Positions 23,588-37,283 are shown, counted from the stretch's first letter. The stretch is DNA of 64,000 bases from Taxillus chinensis (GCA_023512835.1 CM042090.1:20372356-20436355); one strand, 5' to 3'. Notes: a model not told the origin generated them from the sequence alone. Numbers and translations are program-made.

Positions 23588-26500
23588 CTATGAATCCGAA
23601 GCTTGGCTTCCTGCACCACATAGATAAAGTTTGAGTTTGGCAACTGAATGATGACTGTGATAATCAAACAATAATATAAAAACTGGCCCTTAGAAAGGAA
23701 AAAACACTGAAAGCATTTGAATATATACATATAAACCAACAACTCTGTTTCATTGTTAACATTCAGCTCTTTACACCATCGCAGGATGAAATGAAAAAAG
23801 CATCAAAGCAATGATAATCTAGGGTTGTTTAAAATCCTGGGGAACAATGTTCGTACAATTTTTGTTGCCACTGAAACCTCAGAGATCTTCATTGGAACTA
23901 TGTTTTTTTTCAAACGATTGATATAGAAAATGACATACCTTCACCATATAGTTGTTCAAATCGAGCAACTATGTGTTTCCCATAAGTGTATTTCTTTAAA
24001 GCGTGAAGATGACCCCTTATTCGATTGAGCAATAATTCCTTTTGTTCAACACTGCTTATGTCAAGAATCTTCTGAACCACATAATTTGCAAATTGATCTT
24101 TCATCATGGTCTGAAATATGAAAGTTAAACATGTACAAAGTTATTCGCAGAATAATCAACTACCAAATTATAAATTTACTATAGCAAAAAAAGAATTCAG
24201 AATGTGCATTCTTTCAACTATATTTTCCTCATGTTGTCATATATCCCTTGTTCTTTAAACTAGTACTCTTAAGCCTTGTTTGTTTTTGCTTCGGTTTCAT
24301 GTTTCTTCTCTCAATTTCATTTTTTTAAGAATTAAGATTTTAAAATCCCTTTTTATATTGTTCCTGTTTCTTAGTCATCCCGTATTAATGGGATCCAAAG
24401 CCAAATAGTGGGGTCGTAAAAATTACGGTCCCACTTGCTCCGAAAATAGGCCTTCGGGAAAATCATCCTTTCTTTAAAAAGAAAAATGCCTTCGGTTCCT
24501 TCATTTAAAAAAAACATGGGAGTTTCTTTGTTAAATTTTCCCCGTCATCTCACTTCTCTCTTTCCCTTCAGCTTAGATCTCCTCCCATAGCCAGAGCCGC
24601 GAGCACCTTGCCAGTTCGGCACATCACCAAGGGCTTCTCTGACAAGAGTGTGGTACTCAGATTTCTCCAATCATAGAAGCACCTCCATCGCTGCTGTGTA
24701 TCATCGAACTCTCAACCACGACCACCACTACCATTGTCATCACTCCAACATCGCTGCCAGACAACTATTTTCGCATGAATCTAACCACATTGCCAGACGT
24801 AGCCTCTCAAAATCTCGTTTCTTTGCACGTTCCGACTACAGTCACCTCACCATCAATCTCAAGTATGATCCCAAAAAACATCTCTTAATCCTAGTTTGTT
24901 CTCGTTGTAGTTTTTACGGTGTGCCGGTGAAGTAATTCAAGTGGGGTTTTGGCATAACATGTCAGGGTTAGTGGATTTGTTGGGTTTTAGTGCATCAGGC
25001 GTCATTTTGGGTACTTTGTTCCCAGGTAATTTTTTATTGTTTGAAGGGTCAACTGACTGTCAACCACTGTTATATGGTACGTTTGAAGTTGTATCTGGCA
25101 TTGGAAGCAAAGGCATATGACCTGTGTCCAGACATTTTTTTAGAACAAAAAATTATATTTAAAATCAATCAGGTTCTTATTCTCAAATATAGATAACAAA
25201 ATTGGGAATGGAAGCCAAAAGAAACATGATCTAATTTTGAGAACTGGAACCAAGATCGGGAGCAAAATCAAACAGGGCCTTAGGGGCCAAGAATAACGCA
25301 ATACATTGTACCATGACAAAACTAATGAACAATTACCCACCCAGGATATAAAATGAAAGCGAATGGAACATCAAACTAAGTAAGACGATTAAATGGATTC
25401 TTCAAGGTAGTTAAGCAGATAAGCTTAGGAAAAAACTTTCATTAAGTCAGGGGTGTTTCAACAGTGGAACACAAATTATGGTCATGGTATAGCTCAGTTA
25501 CATCATTGTGGGGACTACTTTCTAGGGAAATGTGGGATTTATATTCTTTCCGAATGATAAAAAACTCTGGGATTCATTTTGGTTCTGTGATTTGAGTTCA
25601 AATGAATTATGGCCAAGGTGTTTAAGAAGCTATTCTTCTGCTGACGAGGATGTGCAGAAAGGGATGAAAGTTCCACAGAGACTAACAGCATCAAAAGCCT
25701 GCAAGTTAATTCCTAGTTGAATTGAATCTGAGGCAATCAACTTTACAACAATGGGCTTTGAATTATGCGTACAACTCACTAACATGGGTTGGGTCCTAAT
25801 TGGGCCCTTTCTTTCTTATCACATGCATGATAAGCATGGAAGTTTTTATACCTAAACTCCAGTAACCTGGATTTGCATTGACCAATAGTGACAGAAACTA
25901 ATACATGAAGTTCCTAACCAATGATAGCATATACCCTCCTAAGATCAGAAAGGACCTATAAAATACTCCAAAAGTACAGTGCATTATGGAAACATCACTG
26001 TTTTAGATAATAGAAAACTCTGTTGTGGCCCTCTAAAACTAAAACCATTAGATTTGGTTGAGAATCATGCAAGGTACAAGCGGCCCATGTGAGCTCCGTG
26101 CAAATGTCGCTAATGTGGTGCCACGCGATTGGAGCTTGCACCTCATCAGTGGTGTTGTGGTCTAATCACGTGATGTCACATCAGTGGTGCTTGCAAGAAG
26201 AGTATTACTTTAGTTAATTGACCCTAGAGCAGACTAGGCGTCCCTGAAACCTCACAAACCATCATAATCAATTCTTGCAATTGGTAGCCAACTAAACAAT
26301 TTCCTACCTAAAACCTCCCACATAGCTCTCTCTTGCAACAAATGCATCATATAGATATAAAATTCAGATTACACTTCACTTCACTTCTTAAATTTGGCAC
26401 AAGAAAGCATTACTTACCAATAAATTATCTGTTTCCTGAGATTGACCCATAATCTCCCGAATCACAAGATCCCGTTCATAAGCATCACCATGCTCCAAAC

Positions 26501-29500
26501 ATTTCTCAATGACATTTGATGCATATTTGTGCTGACTCATTTCTACAATTTTCCCAGACAACTTGTTGATTATTTTGCTTCTTTCGTGGGGTTTTCCCTT
26601 GTCTAAGACATGCTGCAAGCAATGGTATCAATCTATATATCAGAGTTAAACATGTAGCACGGAAACCAGAACGTGGACATAGAGAATAAAAGGAGTAAGT
26701 AAACAGAACCGAACTACAAAGAACACACTTAAAATCTCCTCCTTTTAGTCAATTTCTTGATATCAGATTCATTAAGATTACCCAAATCACATGTTTAAAT
26801 TGTTAAAAACCTTTGATATTTGATTCACACAGATTACTTAACCTCCACATATCTGGTTGTAGAACAAAATAAATAAGGAAAATCTTCTAGATCACTGACA
26901 TCATTAATTAATAATGTGATTCTCATATCATTTATTTTCCTGCTTTCTATTTTCTTTTTGTTTCCTCATACCAACAGAAACCCAACATTTTCGCATGTTT
27001 ACACAACATAGCTACGCAACACCCCATCAAACTTCCCCCATTTGAACTTGATAGGATTTAACACTATTTTCATCCTCAAGCGTAGCGGTAGATAAACTAA
27101 CTTTCGAAGCCAAATTAGATCTATAAGTGGCCAAATCAGCTTATAAACCAAGGAACCCAAAACATTCATAGCCATAAATCTGCATCAATAGCTTTGGGGT
27201 AATCAACTACTGATCAAAAGTGACAAGCAAAGTAAGAAATCGAACTTTAATACTATCAAGGTTTTATAATGATAGTGCTACAACTAGAAATGGCAGTAAA
27301 CAGAAAACAACCTGAGTGACATAATTTCCATACTGGTCTTGAGCAAGAACACAAGCTGATTCCAAGATCTCATCCACTATACATTGACTCTGAAGTTCTT
27401 CTGAACAGTGCTCCAACAACCTCTGTGAAAACAGCAGTTCTAGAGGATTTTAGAGACAACAAAAAAGACTAAAAGATTAAAAACTATCTTGCTTTTCAGT
27501 ACCTGAATTACACGGCACCCATAGGGATGAGTAGAAAGTGCAGCAACTTGACCTTGAAATGAGGAAATAAGAAACCCAATTTTTTCTGTTGGAACACATT
27601 CAATACACTTTTGTATCACATGATTTCCATTTTGATCACGAACACATCTCATTACATGCCCATCAAGCTCATACACAAGCTGTGTTTTCTGATCAAGCTC
27701 AATCCACTCAAGAGCCTGGATCCAGTATAGATTTAGAATAGGGTAAAAAGGAAAAACAGCAATAAATTTTTTTGAATGTGATTGCATGTAAACAGCAATC
27801 TGGAAACAGATAAAAGAAACATCGTGACAAGGAAATTTGATCCTGTGAGTGGACGTTCAGGATCTTTCCCTGATTCAGATTTCCTCTAGCACAAAGTGAC
27901 TAAGAGAATATTCAGTTGCATCATAATTGACGAAATGCTAAAACTGGAACAAGTGTACCAAGATATTTTATTTTTCTAATTCACGCTATTCGAGAGAAAA
28001 ATAAAATGTATTATTTCATATATATCTTTCAATATAATATATTGATATGTAAATAGATATATACAAAAAGAAAAAGCTATCTATGGTAATGAATATATTA
28101 TGATATCATAATATTCCACTAATTTCGATTACATTTTCCCACAAGTTTAAGCATAAATATTAATCATGTCTAACTTATTACAAAGATAAACAACCTGAAT
28201 CTCATTTAGAACTTTTGAAATTATATCCCTAATATTTCTATGGTGTTCACATATTTTATGAAAATCAATCCAAGTTAAAAATTAATTTCAATATGCTTAA
28301 TTCACTCATGAAACAATAGATTAGAACCAATATGGAACGCAGCTTGATTATCACACTACAATTTAGCCAGTACAAAAGAGTACCAACATTATTTAAGATA
28401 TGATATATTCATATTATCTCACATGGAGACTATATCATAGCACTATATTCTGATTTAGCACTGGATTGTAATACAACATTATGTTTCTTATTCTTTCACG
28501 AGATCAATATAGTCTCACACGGAGACTATATCATAGCACTATATTTTGATTTAGCACTGGATTGTAATACAACATTATATTTTTTCTTCTTTCACGAGAT
28601 CAATTTTTTCCCAACAAATGCACAATAGTTTGATGTGGATCTCCTATCCACTATGGAACTTGCATAATCTACATTTTAGGAATAATCCATCAAAATGTGT
28701 CCATGATTTGTGTAAAAGAAATTACATTTAGGTATTCCTTTTAAGTAAGACAAAATTTGTTATAATGTTGTCAAATGATGAATTGCTAAAAATAGCATGA
28801 ATTGACTAACAATACCGACAAAAAAGACAATATCTGGACGAGTTACAGTAAAATAATTCAACTTTTCAACAAACCTTTGATATCTCTCAGAATAAACAAA
28901 TGATTCTTCATCTACTGTGAGATACATGTTCAGAGTCATTGGAAAACTATAAGACTAAGCTTGTAATTTTCCTGTCTCGGTTAATAAATCAAGAATATTT
29001 TTATTGAGAGAGAAAGATACATAGTGTACTCATTATAACTTCAACGCCTAAAAAATACTTAAGCATCTCAAAGTCCTTCATGTGAAACTAAGTATGAAGA
29101 AAAGATTTAAGAAATGAAATATCACGACCAGTAATAACAATATCATTCGCATACACAATTAAAAGGATGATACCAATGTTTGATTGTTTGTAGAACAAAA
29201 AATGATCGGTCTTGCTCTTTATCATACCTCATATTTTAATAGCTTGACAAAATTTGCCAAACCAAGTACGAAGACGACAGACACACAGACTCTCCTTGAG
29301 CAACAAAAAAAGGAGGTTGCTCTATATACACTTTTTCATGGAGACTATGAGAAAAACATTTTTGATATTCAGATGATACAAAGGTCAATGGTAACTAATA
29401 ATCATAGAAATAAACAAACGAACAGAAATCAAATTGGCAATAGGAGAAAAAGTATTAGAATAGTCAATGTCACAAGTTTGTTTGAGCATAGCCCTTAAGA

Positions 29501-32500
29501 ATGAGACAGGCCTTCAAGCGAGAAACAGACCCATCAAAATTAAACTTGACAGCGAACACTCACTTGCAATCAATAACCTATTTTCCTAAAGGTAAATCAA
29601 CCAAGTGCCAAACACCATTATCATTCAAAGCCTTTATTTCGTCGCCCATTGCTTGGAGCCAACTAGGAGAGAGTTTCACAAATAATTTTGGAAATAGTGG
29701 TAGAACGTGAAGATGGTGATAAACAATTATAAAAAACAAATGAAGAAATAGGATAGGTACTACGTGTACCTTTATGCAACGCAATAAAAAGATCATCACT
29801 CGGGACTTTATTCGAGGACAAAGAAGCAAGTACCTTTATGCAACTCAATGGAAATATCGCTTGGATCTGCGGACGAAAGAGGTTAATGCCTAAAGTAGAC
29901 CTAAGTCATAGGAAGCTTGAGGGTCGCAAGAGGAACGAGGCCCATAGTGAGGATCATTCCCCACAGATAGGTTTCTTTGATACGTATGACCCCATGAAGG
30001 GTGAATGTCTTCGCAAATAGCTTGTAACAACTTGAAGCATATCTATAATATTCAAGCTAAGGGGCATGTTATAATCATTATGTTGGCCTCGAACCATGAA
30101 GTTAGGGACCAAGTAGTCCACCATATTATGTGTGTGTGAGATTATGTGTGTGTGAGAGAGAGAACGCGTGCTCACATCCATAATAAAATGATCAATTCAA
30201 GAGAGAAAAAGAAGCAAGCATATCAGTCTAACACAAGTTGTAAGAGAGGAGCTAGATGCATAAATCAAATGGATAAATGAATACTGCAAAAGGATCCAGG
30301 TCAACAAGACAAAATGACTTCTTTTTGGCCTTAGAAGATGGAATTTAGCTTAACTTACTTGTAGCCATTGGCCCATTATATAATGTAATTTGCCACTACA
30401 AGTCTCGTAACTCATGTTTACTTTACTTTTTCCAAATATTGGATGATTGGATGCATATTCGCCTAATGTTTCTTATCCATATTCAACTTTCGTATTGAGA
30501 TTCAATTCTCATAAAATTTGTTTGCACAATATAAACAGATATCCATGTCACATATCATTAATAAAAAAACCTAAGCAAAACATCTATCAGCTTCAGGTGA
30601 CTGAATGATCCACCAATCCAACATACCTTTTGGATTACACGACATCCATACATTTGTAAACTTAAATTCAACATTTGTCCAGAAAGTTGGTTTGCAAGTT
30701 CTCTTCTCTGTTGAATGCTTCCATATTCAAAGAACTGGGAAAATGAAGGAATCATGAATAACTCATTCCCAGGCGTCAAGGGAAAATGAATTACATGATA
30801 GAAATGAAAGTCTAGTGGCCATAAAAATTATGGTTACATACCTTCTGAATAACATAATTTCCAAAGACATCAGTCATTAATTTTGATGCATGTGAAAGAA
30901 CTTCCTTGAACACAGATGCCTTGTCTTCAGCAGCACAATACTCTAACTTTTGCTGTATAAACCGACTCCCATGTTGGTCAACACTGAAATGAAAATTGCA
31001 TTAAATTATATGTAGGAAATCACAGTATGTCAACGATTATATGGAAATGAAGAAAAAAGCCTTGATATAGAACACTACCTGAATTCAACAATTCGTCCTG
31101 CAATATCAGAGAGTTCGAATTTTCGAGAATTGTTAGCTTTCAATTCTTCGAGAAAAGAATGCTTTTTGGGGTCATCATCAAAACCATCTCCTCTTCTTTG
31201 CCCCTGCCATCCAGAATAAACTCCTGTGTTTCTAATAGAACTTTGGGGAAGCCTCATTTCATTTCTTCGGACATGAAGATTTGTCCCACTTGTGGAAGAG
31301 CCTGGCAATACTGGACCAGCAAGAGGTGAGGCTGAAAATTGAGTCACAGCACCCATGTTTGTGGACCTCCCATAATAACTGCTACCTGTTGCTCCCCCTT
31401 TACTTGTACTTGAGCTGCCTAGGCTTCCAATTGAAGGGGGCAGCAACTTGATATCATGTCTATATGCAGACTCCTGTAAGACAAAAGAATCCTTCTGACC
31501 CCCAATATCACCTCTTGATCTAAAATGATCATACTGACCTGGTGCACCACTATATGCAACTTCGAAAGGATGCTGAAAATATTGCAACTGAAGAGGATCC
31601 ACAAAAGAAGGTTGCAGCATTAGTCCTTGCTGTCCATGGATCTTGTTAACATGTCGGTAATCACCAACATATGGGAATGTTTCCCCAATTGAAACACCAC
31701 CAGTTCGACCATTATAATCAAGGGCAGAAATACCATCAAAATGCATAGGAATAGCACTTTGAGAAGGATATCCAGCCATGAATGGAGGGTGTACAGCAGA
31801 ACCAAGAGCATACCCACCCATATTGTATTGTGAGGCATATAAACCTGGTTGCTGTAAATTAGGATAAAAAGGATTTCCAGGAGTCATATATGCTGCTGCT
31901 GTTGCATACAAGGGAGGAGTGAGTCCAGGAGAAGGCAGTACTTGACGTACTTCTATAGGGGAGAACTTGGGCTGAAGATGGAGAGCTTTATCGGGGCCAT
32001 TTTTGCTGTTTGATCCTTGAGAGATCACTTGAGGCTGGTTTCCCTGTACATGATGCAAAGTGTCTTGCTGTGTAGAAGGCCACTGGGGTCTATTTCTACC
32101 ATAATCTTGGTGTGGCTCTTGCCTTTTTGTAACATATTCCCCCAATGGAAGGGTGGATGAACCAAATGACATGGTTTTAGGCTCCAATCCAGAAATCCCA
32201 GATCCCACGGTACTGATTATTGATTTAGTCTCCAAACCAGCATCCGTTTTGTGCTTTTCAGGAGGTAGAGAGCTTATTATCCCATCAGTGTGTGATAAAT
32301 TTGAAAAAGTGATACCTGGAAGTCCATTGTTGGACACTGAAGCAACACCTGCATCGGAAGTAGATGGACCTACAACAACTTCGACTGAGCCCTGATTTAA
32401 TTCAGGCAAGTTTGACATGTCACAAGAATGATCATTCAATAAAATGGAATGTATAGCATGACTACTAATTGATTCCTCTATTTGAGTATTTATTGTAGAA

Positions 32501-35378
32501 AATGGATGATTATATACAGGAGATGGAATAGAAGGGACGCCTTTTTACAAAATCACCAAGAAAATAAAACAAACTACGGATGGGAGGTACTAGAGGCTAG
32601 AGGGAGAAAACACAAATGATATCTTCAGCAAACTGTCCGGTCAGCTAGTTGATAGACATGATTAATAAAACACAAGACTTTATGGATTATCATATAATGT
32701 TAATTTCTTAGATTCATTGGGCTGATTTAGGTATTAATTACACTATATATTTTACTTTTCAGACAAACCGAAGAAGAAAGATTCCTTATCATAATAAGAA
32801 AAGGGATCTATCAGAATACAGATCCCTTTTATGCAAATCTTAAGTTGAAGATTCCCAATATAAAATCTAAAACCTGAGGGCCTAGGACAAATTTCTTATG
32901 AGGGATTAGAGAGCCAGAGTCTAGGTCATCGACGTAGTAGGCAACTTCTGGTGTGACATTTCTTTCGAATATTTGCAAAATTAAGATTATGGATCAAAAT
33001 AACAAAAAATAAATAGGTAATTCATCTAAAGTAAATAATTTTTATAGGCTGTGTTTTGGTGTAATTCATCTATCTAAGCAAGTGCTTACTTTGACTTATA
33101 CATCATCACTCTATCATGCCTACTGATAAGCTCTCCATGGTCTGGAACAAAAAGGTGCAACTAACTGTCACCATTTAAGAGACTAATATGGCAATCCATT
33201 TAAAAGGTGCAACTACCAGTAATATAGCACAAATTACTGTATTTGGTTTAAGGTTTGGAGATGTATATTGCCGATGAAAAGAAGACACGTTATATCACGA
33301 GAAGAAAGATGACACCTTCAGAAAGTCGCACAGACTATGATAAATGAAAAGCTAAAGATTAACTTGTTAAGTTATGACTTATTTATTTCATGATTCCTAA
33401 TCTAATGTTACATTTTGTGAAGTGTGAAATAACTAAAGAAGTATTGGATGTTGTTAAGAGGAGTTACCTAGATGCATCTAACTCTTCTCAGGAGCTACCT
33501 GAATTTTGTCAGGTTAGGTCTTCTCGGTCTTTTATATATATATATATATGATGGTACTCTCTCAATGAATAATAAGAAAGAATTATTTGACTACATGCTT
33601 TTCTTCTCTAAAGATAAAACTTATACCACTACAACGGCTGAAAATGAGTCGAACCATTTTGTTCAACTCATAAAAAAGCTCAATTAAGCTCTGTTTGCAT
33701 GACTCACGAGTCTTAAATGAATTCATTTTAAAGATCGTCTATTTAAACAATCCAACTTTGAGCAAACCCAAACTTAACTTGTTGAATTCACAAGTCACTC
33801 TAAATTGTTTAATATTTTAAAAAAATACATTTATACTCATAATAGTTGATAGAAGAAAATGCAATACAAGTAAAGAAGCTCAATTGGTCAAGATGCTCCT
33901 TGAAAAACTTCATTCCTGGTTCAATTCTTTCTTGCTACACTTTCCTTTACTTCTCTTTATTATCTTTTGTTTCTTTCATTTTTTCCTTCACTCCCATGAA
34001 TACTATATCAGAACTCAACCAAAATGATTCCCACCTGCTTCTTTATAAAAGACCACCAGTCTCACTCCCTTCTCCCATGTTCTCAATATAATCCCACATC
34101 TCTTGATGGGATATTGGGCTCTTAATGGACCACTAGATCTGATTGTTTGAATTACACCAAAATTTCTATATGCGTAAGCTTAACAAATATTGGGCTAATA
34201 TTAAAATTATTGTTTGGGTTAACTCATTAAGTTGTTTTAGTAAAGCTGCTCGAATTGAGCTTGAGCCTAGCTCAAGCTTTATAGTTATTAATTGAGCCAA
34301 GATGGAATATATAGTTTTAGACTCAACTTGAATTCAAGCCAAGCTCAAGCTTAGTTGGGCAAGGGGATGTTCAGTTTGGCCTATAGCTTGTTTGCACCCC
34401 CAATCACAGCCCAATTTAGTCAAGGTAATAAGGTCCGCGGAAGGAAATATATGGATGCAGTTATAGCTTGAGCAATAAGCAATTGTCTTTGAGGGGAGAA
34501 CTTCAAGTTTATCATAAAACAAACAGACAAGATTAGAGAAAATAGCAAAACAAAGTCAAATGTAACATTATATTGTCAATAACCAGATGAAAGGAAGTTG
34601 ATTCACCGTTTTGTAATGACATGACAAAAGATAAACAACATTTAAATAAAAACATGAACACTAGAAGACATGAACAAGCATTTATAACCATAATTACATA
34701 ACAGCATTCTAGCAAACACTCCACTTAGACTATATTATATACCTCGATCAGATCAACTGAACTCTTTTGATGAGCTGCTGAAGAACCTGAATTCTCCTCA
34801 GGTAAAACCACACCACTTACAGCCCTATCATCTGGAACTTTACAAGGTGGCCTATCATCCTCAGGCTCCTCTATGTGAGGAGAAAGAGAACCTTGAGACA
34901 ACTGCATGAACCCATTTATACCATCATCCAAAGAAGTGACCTTAGAATTGTTTCCAAAACCACCAATATGGCGTGCCAGGCACCTTTTCTCTCGTGATAG
35001 GAGAGGAGGAGGAAGCCTTGGATTCAAGTTGACATTAGAACAGTAGTATTCCAGGTAAGCTGGATCTGCGCGCAGTTGCTCCTCAAACTCGTGAATTTCA
35101 AGAGAAGAGCCAGAAAATGCCATGCTTGTATTAAGGGTACACTTCTGTGGAACCATAAGGTTCCCAATAGCTGCAAATGAACCCTCAATGCTAGGTGGAG
35201 CACTACCACTTCGATTAGGTGCAATTTCCTTCTGATCCTCGTGAGTTTTATAATTTTTCATGAGTATTCCCAACTCCTCTGCTTCCATAGTGGTAAATCG
35301 AAACCCAAAGGCAGAAGGATTCTTAGAGGTTGGCCACTTTCTAGCTCCAACCAACCTCATAGGGTTCTCAGTTGCCAT
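23588..35378 (-). CDS. Pumilio RNA-binding protein, APUM5/6 type, with splice anomaly
   Basis: Nine coding exons: 35378-34743, 32540-31079, 30983-30842, 30734-30627, 27715-27503, 27422-27312, 26612-26418, 24110-23939 and 23610-23588, about 1020 residues. The N-terminal part is low-complexity with family blocks ([40 protein letters not shown]). The C-terminal PUM-HD has eight repeats with RNA-contact triplets SR..Q, NY..Q, CR..Q, NH..Q, CR..Q, NY..Q, SN..E and NY..Q. This is the canonical set, which predicts binding of 5'-UGUAnAUA in 3' UTRs and translational repression or decay in the cytoplasm. Every junction is in phase except exon 1 to exon 2. The acceptor expected at 32547-32545 is TAA instead of TAG, and the next AG is out of frame. 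As sequenced, using that AG gives an early stop before the PUM-HD. Introns carry a Harbinger-like and a copia insertion. Confidence 0.88.
24272..25279. mobile_element. Non-autonomous PIF/Harbinger-like element in Pumilio intron 7
   Basis: About 1008 bp bounded by TTA on both sides (24269-24271 and 25280-25282), the 3-bp target duplication of PIF/Harbinger elements. The left end AGCCTTGTTTG and the inverted right end GGCCCTGTTTG match at 9 of 11 bases, like Tourist-type termini. The similarity continues imperfectly for about 45 bases. There is no transposase. The interior (about 24550-24900) is GC-richer than the intron and could be a captured fragment, but I could not identify it. Confidence 0.7.
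28180..29850 (-). mobile_element. Decayed Ty1/copia pol fragment in Pumilio intron 4
   Basis: Minus-strand translation, broken by many stops and shifts, follows the copia order. First comes [20 protein letters not shown] (about 29600-29660), then [16 protein letters not shown] and [12 protein letters not shown]. The catalytic box region is [15 protein letters not shown], where YVDD has become YAND, followed by [17 protein letters not shown]. Next are [17 protein letters not shown] and the RNase H part with [25 protein letters not shown] and [16 protein letters not shown] near 28320. Stops and the changed catalytic box show it is dead. No LTR pair was identified. It lies in the same orientation as the host gene. 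Confidence 0.8.
28417..28606. repeat. 96-bp tandem duplication inside copia RNase H
   Basis: Copies start TCTCACAYGGAGACTATATC at 28417 and 28513, with about 93 bases nearly identical. The unit is exactly 32 codons in the frame of the element and covers the RNase H segment [15 protein letters not shown] twice. Confidence 0.85.
29850..30260 (+). mobile_element. Possible plus-oriented LTR-like fragment
   Basis: A purine run AAGGGGCA at about 30059-30066 is followed by TGTTATAATCATTATG at about 30067, which resembles a polypurine tract next to the start of a copia LTR. A (GT)n/(GA)n stretch follows. The orientation is opposite to the pol remnant alongside, so this would be a second element. Weak evidence: no second LTR was seen. 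Confidence 0.25.
32541..34742 (-). other. Pumilio intron 1 (2.2 kb)
   Basis: AT-rich intron between coding exons 1 and 2. The donor is GTATAT at 34742. The 3' end shows a good U-rich tract (TTTTATTTTCTTGGTGATTTTG on the coding strand, about 32569-32548) directly before the TAA where a TAG acceptor is expected. No extra exon or transposon was recognised. Confidence 0.6.
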
Positions 35379-36389
35379 CCTATTTAATGAATTATTAGGG
35401 TTTTTTTTGTTTTTTTGTTTTTTTTTAAATCACTGAAACATTTTCATCTGATATACCAACTGGTCCATGACACTAAATTCAGCCAAAAAAATCAATTTGA
35501 AGCCACAGCCCAGTCTCCTTCATACAACCTGTATTAAAAAGAATAATTAAAACTATGAGATGTAAACGGAAGATTCTTAATGGCTAATGCAACCCCAATA
35601 ATTTCAAACGCTGAAACATCAAACAATAACCAACTTAAAATTAACAAAATGGACAACATAACGTAGGACTACCAAGGGATTAAAAAAAAAAATTGTATGG
35701 CAATAGCAGCTGAAAATGTTTTAAGGAAGGTGACAACAGGAGCAAAAACAACATCAATAGTCTACATATGCTGACATGCAAATATGATACGCCTCAAATC
35801 ACAAGAACAACACCGATAAATAATCTTTTAAAAAAAATAAAATAAAAAAATCAGAGTTTTAGTTTACATTTATACGGGGAAGGAGAATGATCATATAGTC
35901 AGGGATTCATGAAAGGCGGTAAAAATAATTTAGCCCTTGGACGAAACCTAACTGAGAATTGACAGAGGAAAGGCAATTGTAGCTGAAAAGCACGTGAAAG
36001 AAAGAAAGAAAGAAAGAAAGAAAGAAAAATGAATAACCTAAGTAGTACAGGACTAAACAGCTCCGAGTTTTCAACCCTAGGCAGGGAGGCAACATTTGCT
36101 GGGTTGAAACTCGACAAAGAAAAAAAGGAAAGAACGAAGGTTATTATAATTAAGTGATGAGTTAAATTAATAAATACACAGGAGTAGAGCTGTGCGTGTG
36201 GGTGTGTCTCAGCTTTACCTTGCCCTTCGGCTTCACGTTGCTGTGGGTGTTGTCGGGGATGGGTGATGCACAAACAGTCCTAAACAAAACAACAACAGCG
36301 ATTCTCTTGTTTGGTCAAAAACAGTTGCGCAGTGTCCGGGTGGGAAACAGCAGCAGCCTCGCGCGCAGATAGAACAATCCTGAAATCCT

Positions 36390-36422
<33 letters not shown>

Positions 36423-37250
36423 GGTTGTGAACCTGAAAAGCGGGGGGCAGTGGCGTGGCGTGGTAACGGGATAGAAGTAAACTCAGAGTTTACTCTTCCT
36501 CCCCTCCTGAGTATATATAGTATAACAATAATGTTAAACCAAATTGATTAATAAATTCATAATTTCCAGACAACGAATTAATTTATTTATGATTTTTAAA
36601 TAATGAAGTGTTTTAATTTATAAATAACTAAAACAATGGATATATTAAATTTACGAAATAAAGTAAAAATATATCGTATATTTATCAATATTTTTTAAAC
36701 TAATGAATTATTTATAAATATTAACACATTATTAATAAATACTAACAAACGTCTCAAATCAATTCATTTACAAACTGAAGGTGAGAGTAGTGAGAGTAGC
36801 GAAACTAACCACTTTGAAGGGAGTTACGGTTTTTATTACTTGAAAAAAATTTATCTTCGTATTAAAATTTTTTAAAAATTATATTTTATAATAAAAAATT
36901 ATCCAAATGATGCTATGTACATATATGTTATTTGAAATAAATTTATGACATTATATAAATAATAAAAGTCTCTAATGAAAATTTAATACAAACTTATATG
37001 ATGACTCACAAATAATTTTAAATTTTATTTTATCAATTTATTTATATTTTATAATTAGATTTGCGGAATTAAACTTTCAATTAAAATTTCTAATAAAAAT
37101 TTACAATTATACATTTAATTTAATTATAATTTTAAAGTTTAATTAAATTATTAATTAAAATTTATAGTTATTTTATACATTTTTATTATAACATTTAATT
37201 ATAAAATTATTGGCGAGTTTTTATATAAATTTTTTATTAATGCTACATAA

Positions 37251-37283
<33 letters not shown>

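Noticed and set aside
24648..24935. His-rich 95-residue open frame
   Set aside because: It lies inside the Harbinger-like element; His/Ser runs without family similarity.
34767..34815. Alternative donor in Pumilio exon 1 (G|GTTCTTCAG, phase 1) that would restore frame with the AG at 32541
   Set aside because: It would delete the conserved VDLI segment that continues directly into PSPVYN in the family; kept only as a possible rare isoform.
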